The translations under genes were made by a program, and so were the position numbers. Of a stretch of DNA of 34,546 nt, positions 24,218-32,506 are shown piece by piece. The notes beneath the pieces were generated by a model. It was not told where the DNA came from and searched no databases. It worked only from the letters and a program-made list of their open reading frames with translations. This stretch comes from an uncultured Flavobacteriales bacterium (GTDB taxonomy: Bacteria; Bacteroidota; Bacteroidia; Flavobacteriales; Schleiferiaceae), in the NCBI GenBank assembly GCA_950073045.1, contig CATMQD010000009.1, positions 1 through 34,546 on the forward strand. The letters are read 5' to 3'. The stretch's first letter is position 1; each line of letters opens with the position of its first letter.

Positions 24218-25198
24218 CTATTTGTTTTTCAGCCAGTTAAGAATGGCTTGATTGGTTTCTTCCGGCTTTTCTTGCTGAATCCAATGACCACAGTTGATAC
24301 TTACTTCTTTTACATTAGGCACATAGGCTGGTAAGTCTTCAAACTTTGGAATCATATCCTGGTCACCGTAAATCATCAGGGCAGGATGCTTTATAATGGG
24401 GTTTGCTTCAGCCAGTAATTGCCAGTTTCTATCGAGGTTTCTGTACCAATTAATACTGCTGTTAAATCCTGATGATTTGAAGGCAGCAGTGAAAACGGCC
24501 AATTCTTCTTCACTCATAAGTGGTTCGCCCTGTGGGGCCTTGGCTTTCGCCAGATTTATCATGGCCATGCCTGGTTCGGGTGGCATTTGGGGTAAATTTT
24601 TTCGAAAAAGATTGTTTAGAAACTGATCGGTATTTTCATCGAGGATAGCATCGGCAACACCCGGTTTTTTATTAAAATGCACAAAGTAGTAGTCGCTCCC
24701 TAAGAAGGCTTCCATCCACTCGATCCAAGGAATATCTCCCCGAACTTGGTACGGAACGGCCAAGGCAACAAGTTGCTTTACACGGTGTGGATGCAATTGG
24801 GCCAGCCACCAAGTCACCATGGCACCCCAATCATGACCGATAAACGTTGCGCTTTTATAATTATAATAATCCAATAGGGCGATGAGGTCATTGCTAAGCT
24901 GTTCAATATCATAAGCGATAAGTTCAGAGGGTCGCGAGGAATTACCATAGCCCCTTTGGTTAGGTACTATTACATGGTAGCCGGCTTCAACTAATGCAGG
25001 AATTTGGTGGCGCCAGGTAAAAGCATGCTCGGGCCAACCGTGCAGCAGCACTATTGGTTTGCCTGCATTTTGTTTTCCTGCTTCAAAAACCTCTAGTTTT
25101 ATTCCATTGACGGAAATAATAGTCGATTCTGGGAACTCGCTTAGTACTTTGGGTTTTAGGACTGTTGAGGCCAAGCCTTTAGCGGTGACTGCCTTCAT
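24218..25198 (-). CDS. Epoxide-hydrolase-like alpha/beta hydrolase
   Basis: This 326-residue protein shows the hallmarks of soluble epoxide hydrolases: HGWPEHAFTWRHQIPAL (oxyanion HGxP), VPNQRGYGNSSRP, and the nucleophile Asp in FIGHDWGAMVTWW. The acid (IYGDQDMIP) and His (NCGHWIQQEKP) come in order near the end. The cap domain lies between (about 150-245); the two cap tyrosines that activate the epoxide were not assigned. Dehalogenases share the same core, so the substrate class is likely but not certain. No signal peptide. It is the first gene of the operon with the quinone oxidoreductase, under promoter P3. Confidence 0.88.
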   Translation of the reverse strand: MKAVTAKGLASTVLKPKVLSEFPESTIISVNGIKLEVFEAGKQNAGKPIVLLHGWPEHAFTWRHQIPALVEAGYHVIVPNQRGYGNSSRPSELIAYDIEQLSNDLIALLDYYNYKSATFIGHDWGAMVTWWLAQLHPHRVKQLVALAVPYQVRGDIPWIEWMEAFLGSDYYFVHFNKKPGVADAILDENTDQFLNNLFRKNLPQMPPEPGMAMINLAKAKAPQGEPLMSEEELAVFTAAFKSSGFNSSINWYRNLDRNWQLLAEANPIIKHPALMIYGDQDMIPKFEDLPAYVPNVKEVSINCGHWIQQEKPEETNQAILNWLKNK

Positions 25199-25226
25199 GA
25201 AAATTGTTTCTTTATGATTACTTCGG

Positions 25227-25280
25227 CAAAGGTGCAGCTTTGTTACTGCGCCAAGGTTCGCAATCTCAAGTGTGCGTTCG
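25227..25280 (-). promoter_or_regulatory. Motif promoter P3 (epoxide hydrolase-ADH operon)
   Basis: On the minus strand CACCTTTG (25227-25234), followed by CC, is preceded at exactly 21 nt by CGAAC (25256-25260) and 20 bp further up by a second CGAAC (25276-25280). The stretch between the half-sites contains TTGAGATT, like TGAGAT of P2 and TTGAAAT of P1. A TTG lies just after the proximal half-site. The -7 element is about 28 bp from the start codon. This site lies some 14 kb from P1, so the motif is not just a local duplication. Confidence 0.7.
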
Positions 25281-25343
25281 GAATTTCATTTGTAATCAAA
25301 AAAAATGGAGCGACCGGTATTTCACCACCGCTGATACGCGAGT

Positions 25344-25461
25344 CTTTTGGCCTTCCATCCTGTCGTTACTTCCAGTCAAGTCAATGAATCCACCAGCCAG
25401 CTTATAAGTCCACTAATTAAGTATACTGGAAGCCAGCTCCTGCTGGCGCGGGGGCCAAAAG
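25344..25461. repeat. Nested inverted repeat in intergenic DNA
   Basis: CTTTTGGCC (25344-25352) pairs with GGCCAAAAG (25453-25461). Inside it, ACTTCCAGT (25368-25376) pairs over 8 bp with ACTGGAAG (25425-25432), and next to that GCCAGC-TCCT-GCTGGC (25432-25447) is a hairpin of its own. The arms could fold into a ~118-nt structure in RNA or mark a small mobile element; neither is shown. The gap 25199-26036 otherwise holds P3, repeat copy B and no intact gene. Confidence 0.4.
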
Positions 25462-25555
25462 CCTTTCATCTTGCGCTCGACAAGGGGAAGGTTATTCTGA
25501 CCGTTTTGCGATTAGTACTGAGAACCGAGACCAGTCGCTTTACTCCCTTTTAGAT

Positions 25556-25793
25556 TTAATTGCGGCTAAGCGTTCGATTATTGTTCAAATAGTCATTTTC
25601 AAACCGGGCTGAGTGCTTTTTGCAGAAAGCTAAAGCCTGATCGCGGATATAGCTTTTCCGAAAATGCACTAAGGCATTGCCTTTCAAACACCAAACCTTT
25701 TTACCTAGTTTTGAAAGATTCAAAATTAAAAAAGAGCCTAACTGCTTGTCCCTTTCTAATTTTAATCGGTCGAATTTCGGGGAAGCTTACAAT
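25556..25793 (-). repeat. Copy B of the ~200 bp dispersed element, with an open minus-strand frame
   Basis: 25592-25793 aligns to copy A at 1194-1394. In copy B the minus-strand frame is open for about 77 codons without a stop, from near 25787 to a TAA at 25556-25558: PKFDRLKLERDKQLG, then KLGKKVWCLKGNALVHFRKS, then IRDQALAFCKKH, FENDYLNNNR. There is no ATG, so it is called a fragment of a gene rather than a gene. Copy A encodes the same IRDQ-LAF-KKH-FEND core but with stops. The family was not recognised. Confidence 0.6.
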
Positions 25794-25879
25794 TATCTAA
25801 GTCCCCCTAATAATCCAACCGATTAAAAGGGTATAAATTGAATCTCACCAACCGTGAATTCCTGATTTATCAATAAACC

Positions 25880-26017
25880 TCAAGATGACATCCCTTGCAC
25901 CCAAAACCTAAAATCATACCGTGATTTATTTAGCAGCGCATTGTTACGCTTTAAAGCACTTGGATTTTCTGGTGATAAGCCTTTCAAGCTTGGTCTGAAC
26001 GTACTAATTAGGAAATA
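25880..26017 (-). other. Open minus-strand frame without a start, possible gene fragment
   Basis: About 45 codons stay open here: YFLISTFRPSLKGLSPEN, then RNNALLNKSRYDFRFWVQG and a TGA, after which the same frame continues for some 20 codons. The composition is protein-like, but no relative was recognised and a chance ORF of this length is possible in this base composition. Confidence 0.2.
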
Positions 26018-26036
26018 CTAGCAGCAATGGTAATCT

Positions 26037-29000
26037 TTACTCCTCCATATTCAATATCAAATCATCCTGAGCTACCATGCTATTATCGCTAAGCTCCACA
26101 CTTTTTACGGTACCATCTTTAGTCGCTAAAACCGTGCTCTCCATTTTCATGGCCTCAATTATAAAGAGGGGATCGTTTTTATGCACTTTATCGCCGGCTT
26201 TAACCAGAACTTGCACGAGCTTGCCTTGCAACGGAGATCCTATCTCGTGGGCCTCAGTGGCTTTTCTGTTTTGAACGGTACTAACTTCAATGCTCTTATC
26301 CAAAACCTCTACATGGCGGTTTTGACCGTTAAGCTTGTAGTAAACTTGACGAATGCCATCTTCATTGGCTTCGGTAACCCCGAGGAAACGTACCAAAATG
26401 GTTTTACCCTGATCGATTTCCACCAAAAATTCCTCATTCTCTTTTAATCCGTACCAAAAGGGGAGGGTAGGAATACGCCAAACATCACCATATTCACGAT
26501 TAAACTGAATATAGTCCTTGTAAACTTTAGGGTATAGCTTATAGCTGATGAAATCTAGTTCCCCTAAATCCTCACCATACTCCTTTTGGAAAGCCTTGAT
26601 CTCCTGCTCAAAGTCGACCGGTTTTAAATGGGCATTCGGTCGATCTTTAAAAGGCTTTTCATTTTTTAAGACTAGCTTTTGGAAGAGAATCGGGAAACCT
26701 CCATGCGGCTGACCTAATTCACCTTTAAAGAAGCTGATTACCGAATCAGGGAAGGAAATCTCCTCACCACGAGCAATCAAATCATCCTTAGTATATCCAT
26801 TGGTAGTCATAAACATCGCCAAGTCGCCTACCACCTTAGAAGATGGTGTAACCTTCACCAAATCACCCATTAGGTGATTAGCATCTTTATAGTTCTTCTT
26901 AATGGTTTCAAACTTATCCTCAATTCCCAATCCACGGGCCTGGGGACGAAGGTTAGAGTATTGTCCGCCTGGGATTTCATGCTCGTATAGTTGGGCGCTT
27001 CCTGCTTTTAAACCCGATTCAAAAGGATAGTACCATTCACGTAAGTTTTCCCAATAGGTGCTAAACTCATTAAGTTTGGGCAGGTCCATAGGGTTTTCAC
27101 GCTCATGACCTTTTAAGGCCGCTAAAATGGAATTGAAATTAGGTTGCGAGGTGAGGCCACTCATGGAGTCAATGGCCACATCCACTACATCAACTCCTGC
27201 CTCGATAGCTTTTAAATAGGTAGCGGATTGAATACCAGCCGTATCGTGCGTATGCAGATGAATGGGTATGTCGATGCTCTTTTTTAATTCAGTGATGAGC
27301 TTTTCGGCAGCATAAGGTTTTAATAAACCTGCCATATCCTTAATAGCCAGGATATGTGCCCCCATGTCTTCAATCCGCTTGGCTAAGTCGAGGTAATAGT
27401 CAAGGCTATATTTAGGATGTTTTTCGGGGTCGCTTATATCTCCGGTATAGCAAATACTAACTTCTGCCAAACCTTGCGTGCGTTCCAAAACCGCTTTGGT
27501 AGAAACCTCTAATTGCTCGGTCCAATTTAGCGAGTCGAAAATGCGGAATACATCCACACCATTTTCCCAAGACTTTTCGATAAACTTCTCCACCAGATTG
27601 TCGGGATAGGCTTTGTAGCCCACGGCATTACTAGCACGAATCAACATCTGCGTAAGCACATTGGGCATAGCCGCTCGTAATAAACGCAGGCGCTCCCAAG
27701 GATCTTCTTTTAAAAAGCGCATGCAGACGTCGAAGGTGGCTCCACCCCAAATTTCGGCAGAGAACAACTGCGGAAAGCTTTTAGAATAGCTTTCGGCGAT
27801 ATTTAAGAGGTCGATGGTACGCACCCGAGTGGCCAATAGCGATTGATGGGCATCCCTAAAGGTGGTGTCGGTAAAATAGATCTTATTCTGATTTTTTAAC
27901 CACTGCGCGAATTCCTGCGGACCTAATTCGGTAAGCAAGTTTTTAGTGCCTGGGGTATGTGCGGAATGGCGGTCAAAGTCGGGAACAGGAGCTACTTGGA
28001 AGGTCTTCCGCGCTTCATGTCCCTTTACTTCCGGATTACCATTAACAATTACATCCCCCATGAAGCTTAAAATACGGGTTCCTCGGTTACGGGTTTTCTG
28101 GATTTCTAATAATTCAGGATGCTTTTCGATAAAGCTTACCCTTTGCTCGCCCGCTCTAAAAACCGGGTGGGCAATTACATTTTGTAAAAAAGGAATATTG
28201 GTTTGCACCCCACGGATTCGAAATTCCGATAAAGCTCTGCGCATCCGGTCGCTGGCTACATCCAAACTGCTGCCCCAAGCGGAGACCTTTACCAACATCG
28301 AATCGAAGAAAGGAGAGATTTTTACGCCGGGATAGCTGCTACCCTCATCTAGGCGAATGCCCATACCGGCAGCATTGCGGTAGGCGATTATAGTACCATA
28401 ATCCGGACTAAAACCATTGCTTGGATCTTCAGTGGTAATTCTACATTGGATGGCATGTCCATTAACTTTTATCGCCTCTTGATTAGGAATGCCGATTACA
28501 TCACCATCTAAACTTTCACCTTGCGCTACTTGAATTTGCGCTTTTACTAAATCATAGCCCGTAACTTCCTCTGTAATGGTATGCTCTACTTGTATACGAG
28601 GGTTCACTTCAATAAAATAGATGTTCTCCGCTTTATCTACGAGGAATTCCACTGTACCCGCATGGGTATAGTTCACGGCCTTTCCAATGCGCAAGGCGTA
28701 TTCGTGCAATTGGCTGCGGGTTTTAGCACTCAGGGTAGATGCCGGTGCAACTTCTACTACCTTTTGGAAGCGCCTCTGAACTGAGCAATCACGTTCATGC
28801 AAGTGCACGAGGTTTCCATAAAGGTCACCAAGGAGCTGTACTTCTATATGTTTTGGGTCTTCTACAAACTTTTCGAGGAAAATCGTGGGATCGCCAAAGG
28901 CTTTGGCTGCTTCTCCCGATGCCTCGCGATAAGCAGCTAAAAGGGATTTTTCATCGCGCACCACGCGCATACCACGACCACCGCCACCAGAAGCGGCTTT

Positions 29001-29477
29001 TAGCATAATTGGGAAACCGATCTTCTCGGCAGCGGCTAAAATTTCCTCTTCCGATTTTAGGCCATCTGCCCCTTCAATCATGGGCACCTCTACTTTTTTG
29101 GCTAGTCTTTTAGCAGCTACTTTATTGCCCAGCTGCTCCATTATACTCGCTTCTGGACCAATAAAGATGATTCCTTCTTCTTTACAGCGACGAGCAAATT
29201 CTATGTTCTCACTTAAAAAACCATAACCCGGGTGAATGGCATCGACCTTTTTTCGTTTGGCAATGCGTAAAATCTCTTCAATATCTAAATAAGGTCGCAG
29301 GGGCTCATTATCAGGGCCAACCTGGTAGGCTTCATCGGCCTTATAGCGATGGAGGGAATAACGATCTTCATAACTGTAAATCGCCACGGTGCGAATGCGA
29401 AGTTCAGTAGCGGCACGGAATACTCTGATGGCAATTTCACCACGGTTGGCGACCATCAGTCTTTCAATTTTGTTCAT
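26037..29477 (-). CDS. pyc: Pyruvate carboxylase
   Basis: At 1146 residues this is a full-length single-chain pyruvate carboxylase, which makes oxaloacetate from pyruvate, bicarbonate and ATP (anaplerosis and gluconeogenesis). Order of domains: biotin carboxylase at about 1-455 (MVANRGEIAIRVFRAA; ATP-grasp loop KAASGGGGRGMRVV; IEVNPRIQVEHTITEEVTGY); carboxyltransferase from about 535 (TDTTFRDAHQSLLATRVRT; metal-site HLHTHDTAGIQ); the tetramerisation region; and a C-terminal biotin carrier domain with the biotinyl lysine at residue 1111 in EAMKMES. All key motifs are intact. It is monocistronic and diverges from the TPR kinase gene across a 230-bp gap. Confidence 0.97.
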   Translation of the reverse strand: MNKIERLMVANRGEIAIRVFRAATELRIRTVAIYSYEDRYSLHRYKADEAYQVGPDNEPLRPYLDIEEILRIAKRKKVDAIHPGYGFLSENIEFARRCKEEGIIFIGPEASIMEQLGNKVAAKRLAKKVEVPMIEGADGLKSEEEILAAAEKIGFPIMLKAASGGGGRGMRVVRDEKSLLAAYREASGEAAKAFGDPTIFLEKFVEDPKHIEVQLLGDLYGNLVHLHERDCSVQRRFQKVVEVAPASTLSAKTRSQLHEYALRIGKAVNYTHAGTVEFLVDKAENIYFIEVNPRIQVEHTITEEVTGYDLVKAQIQVAQGESLDGDVIGIPNQEAIKVNGHAIQCRITTEDPSNGFSPDYGTIIAYRNAAGMGIRLDEGSSYPGVKISPFFDSMLVKVSAWGSSLDVASDRMRRALSEFRIRGVQTNIPFLQNVIAHPVFRAGEQRVSFIEKHPELLEIQKTRNRGTRILSFMGDVIVNGNPEVKGHEARKTFQVAPVPDFDRHSAHTPGTKNLLTELGPQEFAQWLKNQNKIYFTDTTFRDAHQSLLATRVRTIDLLNIAESYSKSFPQLFSAEIWGGATFDVCMRFLKEDPWERLRLLRAAMPNVLTQMLIRASNAVGYKAYPDNLVEKFIEKSWENGVDVFRIFDSLNWTEQLEVSTKAVLERTQGLAEVSICYTGDISDPEKHPKYSLDYYLDLAKRIEDMGAHILAIKDMAGLLKPYAAEKLITELKKSIDIPIHLHTHDTAGIQSATYLKAIEAGVDVVDVAIDSMSGLTSQPNFNSILAALKGHERENPMDLPKLNEFSTYWENLREWYYPFESGLKAGSAQLYEHEIPGGQYSNLRPQARGLGIEDKFETIKKNYKDANHLMGDLVKVTPSSKVVGDLAMFMTTNGYTKDDLIARGEEISFPDSVISFFKGELGQPHGGFPILFQKLVLKNEKPFKDRPNAHLKPVDFEQEIKAFQKEYGEDLGELDFISYKLYPKVYKDYIQFNREYGDVWRIPTLPFWYGLKENEEFLVEIDQGKTILVRFLGVTEANEDGIRQVYYKLNGQNRHVEVLDKSIEVSTVQNRKATEAHEIGSPLQGKLVQVLVKAGDKVHKNDPLFIIEAMKMESTVLATKDGTVKSVELSDNSMVAQDDLILNMEE

Positions 29478-29666
29478 TAGGTGAGAGGTTAATTGGCTTT
29501 GAAAATTACGAAATCTTTAAACGGATGCTTCTGGATTGTTTTTAAATAATGGGGGTGGACTAATTAAATTTGAGTTTAAATGGCAACTACTTATTGTAAT
29601 TTTTACAATTCTGGGGATTTTTCCCCTCATTACTCTATTTTTTTAGCATACATCCAGAAATACTGC

Positions 29667-29674
29667 TACTTTTA
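29667..29674 (+). promoter_or_regulatory. Possible -7 element for the TPR histidine kinase gene
   Basis: TACTTTTA is one base off the Bacteroidota -7 consensus TAnnTTTG and lies 33 bp before the start codon. A T-rich TTTTTTTAG run lies about 20 nt upstream. A perfect TAAATTTG exists at 29565-29572 but lacks a well-spaced -33 box. Weak evidence. Confidence 0.3.
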
Positions 29675-29707
29675 GAGGGATTACCACTTAACCTTATTTG
29701 AGTAATT

Positions 29708-31783
29708 ATGAGCTTTTGGCCATTAAAGCATTGCCTGCACATTAGTATTATTTTCTTTTTGTTAAGTCTTTCAGCTCCGCTGATGGGCCAATCTACCTTG
29801 GAAGAAATTCAAGAGTTCGAGAACAGCATTGATACTTTACAAGGCGAAGAACGTTATAGAGCCTATTTGCGTTTAGCCCAGTCTTATGCACAAGTGGATT
29901 TAGATCAATGCGTGGTTTATTTGGAAAAGAGCATTGATTTAGCAAAAGACCTAGGGCGCAGGGATTTAGAAGCAAGGTCATTAAATGGGATGGGAATTAG
30001 CCGATATATTTCAGGTGACCTTGAAGGGGCTTTAGAATACTATCAAAAATCCTTGAACATTAATGCGGCTAGCAACGATTCTTCAGGTTTAGCGCTTAAC
30101 TACAGCAATCTTAGCAATATCTATCTGGAGCTGGGTGATTATAATCAAGCGATAGACTTTTACTACAAAGGCTTGAATTTGGCCCGAAAGCAGGGGGACT
30201 CTCTTACTATGGGCGATATATATAATAATCTGGCCAATTTGTACAACTCCCTTAATGAGAATAAGAAATCCATACAGTACCTAAGGAACTCCATGGCAAT
30301 ATTTCGGGCTATTGATAAGGAGGATGTTCTTACCACCTATAATAATTTGGGAATTGCCTATGATAAGGCCAATAAGCCAGACTCGGCCCTTTATTTTTAT
30401 AAAGCTTGCATTGAAGCTTCTTATAAGTTTAACCAAAAGCCGTCGCGCTATTTAGCGATTGCCAATATTGTAACTACCTACCGGGATATAGATGATTTAG
30501 ATTCGGCGCGCTATTTTATGAATATAGCCCTAAATGATCCTAATTTAAAGGATTACGATCGCAGTATTTTGAAAGTAGGGATTACCGAACTACGGCTATT
30601 ATACGATGAGGGGGATTACCAAACAGGGGTGGAGAAATCTAGAAGCTTGATGGCCTTAGCTAAGAAGAGCGGGAGGATGAAAGAGGTAGTTGATATTTCG
30701 ATGATTGTGCAGAACTTTTATCGCGGATTGGGGAATACCGATAGCGCTTATTATTATCTGGTAACTTATGTGGAAACCAAGGACTCACTCCGAACCGATG
30801 CCAATATTGAAGAGCTGGCCAAAATGGAGGAACGCTATAAGTATCAGGTTGAAACCGAGCGTATTGAGAACAACTATAAATTAGAATTAGCCAAGGAAGC
30901 CCTGGCTCGGAAGTGGGCCTATGGCGTGGGGGCGGTTTTATTGGCTTTGGTTTTTGCTCTTCTGCATAATCTTAGGATTCGTCGTAAACGCAATTTGGTA
31001 TTAAGAACCAAGAATGCCCAGATTGAAGCCCAAAAACTTGAAATAGAGTTACAGGGTTCCGAATTAATTGAACAGAAGCATCGATTGGAATCGCTGAATG
31101 CCTTTAAAGACCGGATTATGGCAGTAATGGCGCATGACCTGAAATCGCCTTTAAACTCTTTACAAGGTCTTTTAGATTATAGTCAAGTTGAAGAAGAGAG
31201 CGACCCTAAAATGATTAAATCACTACTTGGAAAGCTTTCTACTCAATTGGTAATTCTTCGTCAAAGCGTAGAAAATCTGTTGCACTGGGCTCGCCTGCAA
31301 ATCGGAGCTACAGGGAGCTTTGATACTACCAATACCATTAGCATTGGTCAGGCTTTTAATGAAGTGCATAGTCTTTTTAATAACCTCATGAAGGATAAGG
31401 GCATTAGCATAGAAGAGAATTTAGAGGAAGCCCAAACGATAATTAATAGCGACCCTGAAGTCTTGAGGATTGTTCTTCGAAACCTCATGTCGAATGCCCT
31501 CAAATTTAGTCCGCAATCGGGTACTGTTTACTTAAAAGGCCATCGCGAGGAAGGCTACTATTATATGGAAGTTCAAGATGAAGGTCCGGGCATTGACCCC
31601 AAAAAGATGGAAGCCCTTTTTAAGGATATTGTAGATCCTTCGGTGGGCACTGCGGCGGAAAAAGGTACGGGATTAGGTCTTCATCTTAGTGGTGAGTTTT
31701 TACGCTCTAGCGGCGGAAGCATCGGCGTCAAGCATAATGAGGCTAAAGGGGCGATCTTTTGGGTTCAGTTGCCCATATCCTGA
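29708..31783 (+). CDS. TPR-containing sensor histidine kinase
   Basis: This 691-residue protein has a signal peptide or first span (HISIIFFLLSLSAPLMGQS), a periplasmic TPR array at about 45-370 (for example GDLEGALEYYQKSLNINA and GDYNQAIDFYYKGLNLARK), one membrane span at about 399-420 (WAYGVGAVLLALVFALLHNL), a coiled coil, and a cytoplasmic kinase. The phosphoacceptor is His476 in AVMAHDLKSPLNSLQG; N box LRNLMSNALKF, G1 box DEGPGIDPKK and G2 box GTGLGLHLS are all present. Such TPR kinases are common in Bacteroidota; the signal is unknown. It ends 42 bp before a response regulator gene on the same strand. Confidence 0.93.
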   Translation: MSFWPLKHCLHISIIFFLLSLSAPLMGQSTLEEIQEFENSIDTLQGEERYRAYLRLAQSYAQVDLDQCVVYLEKSIDLAKDLGRRDLEARSLNGMGISRYISGDLEGALEYYQKSLNINAASNDSSGLALNYSNLSNIYLELGDYNQAIDFYYKGLNLARKQGDSLTMGDIYNNLANLYNSLNENKKSIQYLRNSMAIFRAIDKEDVLTTYNNLGIAYDKANKPDSALYFYKACIEASYKFNQKPSRYLAIANIVTTYRDIDDLDSARYFMNIALNDPNLKDYDRSILKVGITELRLLYDEGDYQTGVEKSRSLMALAKKSGRMKEVVDISMIVQNFYRGLGNTDSAYYYLVTYVETKDSLRTDANIEELAKMEERYKYQVETERIENNYKLELAKEALARKWAYGVGAVLLALVFALLHNLRIRRKRNLVLRTKNAQIEAQKLEIELQGSELIEQKHRLESLNAFKDRIMAVMAHDLKSPLNSLQGLLDYSQVEEESDPKMIKSLLGKLSTQLVILRQSVENLLHWARLQIGATGSFDTTNTISIGQAFNEVHSLFNNLMKDKGISIEENLEEAQTIINSDPEVLRIVLRNLMSNALKFSPQSGTVYLKGHREEGYYYMEVQDEGPGIDPKKMEALFKDIVDPSVGTAAEKGTGLGLHLSGEFLRSSGGSIGVKHNEAKGAIFWVQLPIS

Positions 31784-31825
31784 TATCTTTAGCAAATCTT
31801 TAAATAGTCCTTTCATCTTTGCCCT

Positions 31826-32506
31826 ATGAAGATTCTGATTATTGAGGATGAACCTGAAATTGCCCGCTTCCTTCAGCAAGGTTTAAGTGAAGAAGGTTTT
31901 ACCGTAAGTTGGGAAGCTAATGGTAAAAAGGGTTTGGAACGAGCTCAGCAAGAGGCATTTGATTTGCTTTTACTGGATTGGATGTTACCCGAATTAAGTG
32001 GCATAGAAATTTGCCGTTCCTTTCGAAAATCGGATAGTCAGACGCCAATAATCATGCTTACCGCAAGAGATACTTCGGCCGATGTGGTGGAAGGCTTGCA
32101 AGCAGGCGCTAATGATTACATTCGGAAACCTTTCCATTTTGCAGAATTGTTGGAGCGTATTCGCGTGCAGCTCCGGAGCACCAGCCCATCAGCCGCAAAG
32201 GCACTTTTAAGACTAGGCGATATTGAGATGGACCTCGAAGCACATACGGTTTATAAGTCCGAACAAGTGGTGCAGCTTACTAAAAAGGAGTATGCCTTAT
32301 TAGAGTATTTGCTGCGACATCCCGGTAGGGTATGCGAAAGAGCCCAAATATTGGATAGCGTTTGGGACAGCAATTACAATTATAATGAAGGCATTATAGA
32401 TGTGTATATCAACAATCTTCGGAAGAAACTCGATGATCCAAATCAGCCTAGCTTTATAGAAACCATCCGCGGTGTCGGCTATATTACCCGCTCCCATGAA
32501 GCTTAG
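31826..32506 (+). CDS. OmpR/PhoB-family response regulator (CusR/CzcR-like)
   Basis: This 226-residue regulator has a receiver domain at 1-120 with the acidic pair in IIEDEPE, phosphoacceptor Asp51 in LLLLDWMLPELSG, the Thr in MLTARDT and Lys101 in YIRKPFHF. A winged-helix DNA-binding domain follows at about 128-222 (LTKKEYALLEYLLRHPGRV, ending NLRKKLDDP and RGVGYI). The next gene, its likely cognate kinase, overlaps it by 11 bp, and an RND metal pump follows; this order is typical of copper/zinc-responsive CusRS or CzcRS systems, so a metal response is inferred from context. A CATCTTTGCC sequence ends 3 bp before the ATG and could be a -7 element giving an almost leaderless transcript. Confidence 0.93.
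   Translation: MKILIIEDEPEIARFLQQGLSEEGFTVSWEANGKKGLERAQQEAFDLLLLDWMLPELSGIEICRSFRKSDSQTPIIMLTARDTSADVVEGLQAGANDYIRKPFHFAELLERIRVQLRSTSPSAAKALLRLGDIEMDLEAHTVYKSEQVVQLTKKEYALLEYLLRHPGRVCERAQILDSVWDSNYNYNEGIIDVYINNLRKKLDDPNQPSFIETIRGVGYITRSHEA

Noticed and set aside
31790-31825. Seventh copy of the CGAAC-N21 motif before the response regulator
   Set aside because: CATCTTTGCC resembles the -7 element, but the base positions 21 nt upstream do not resemble CGAAC.
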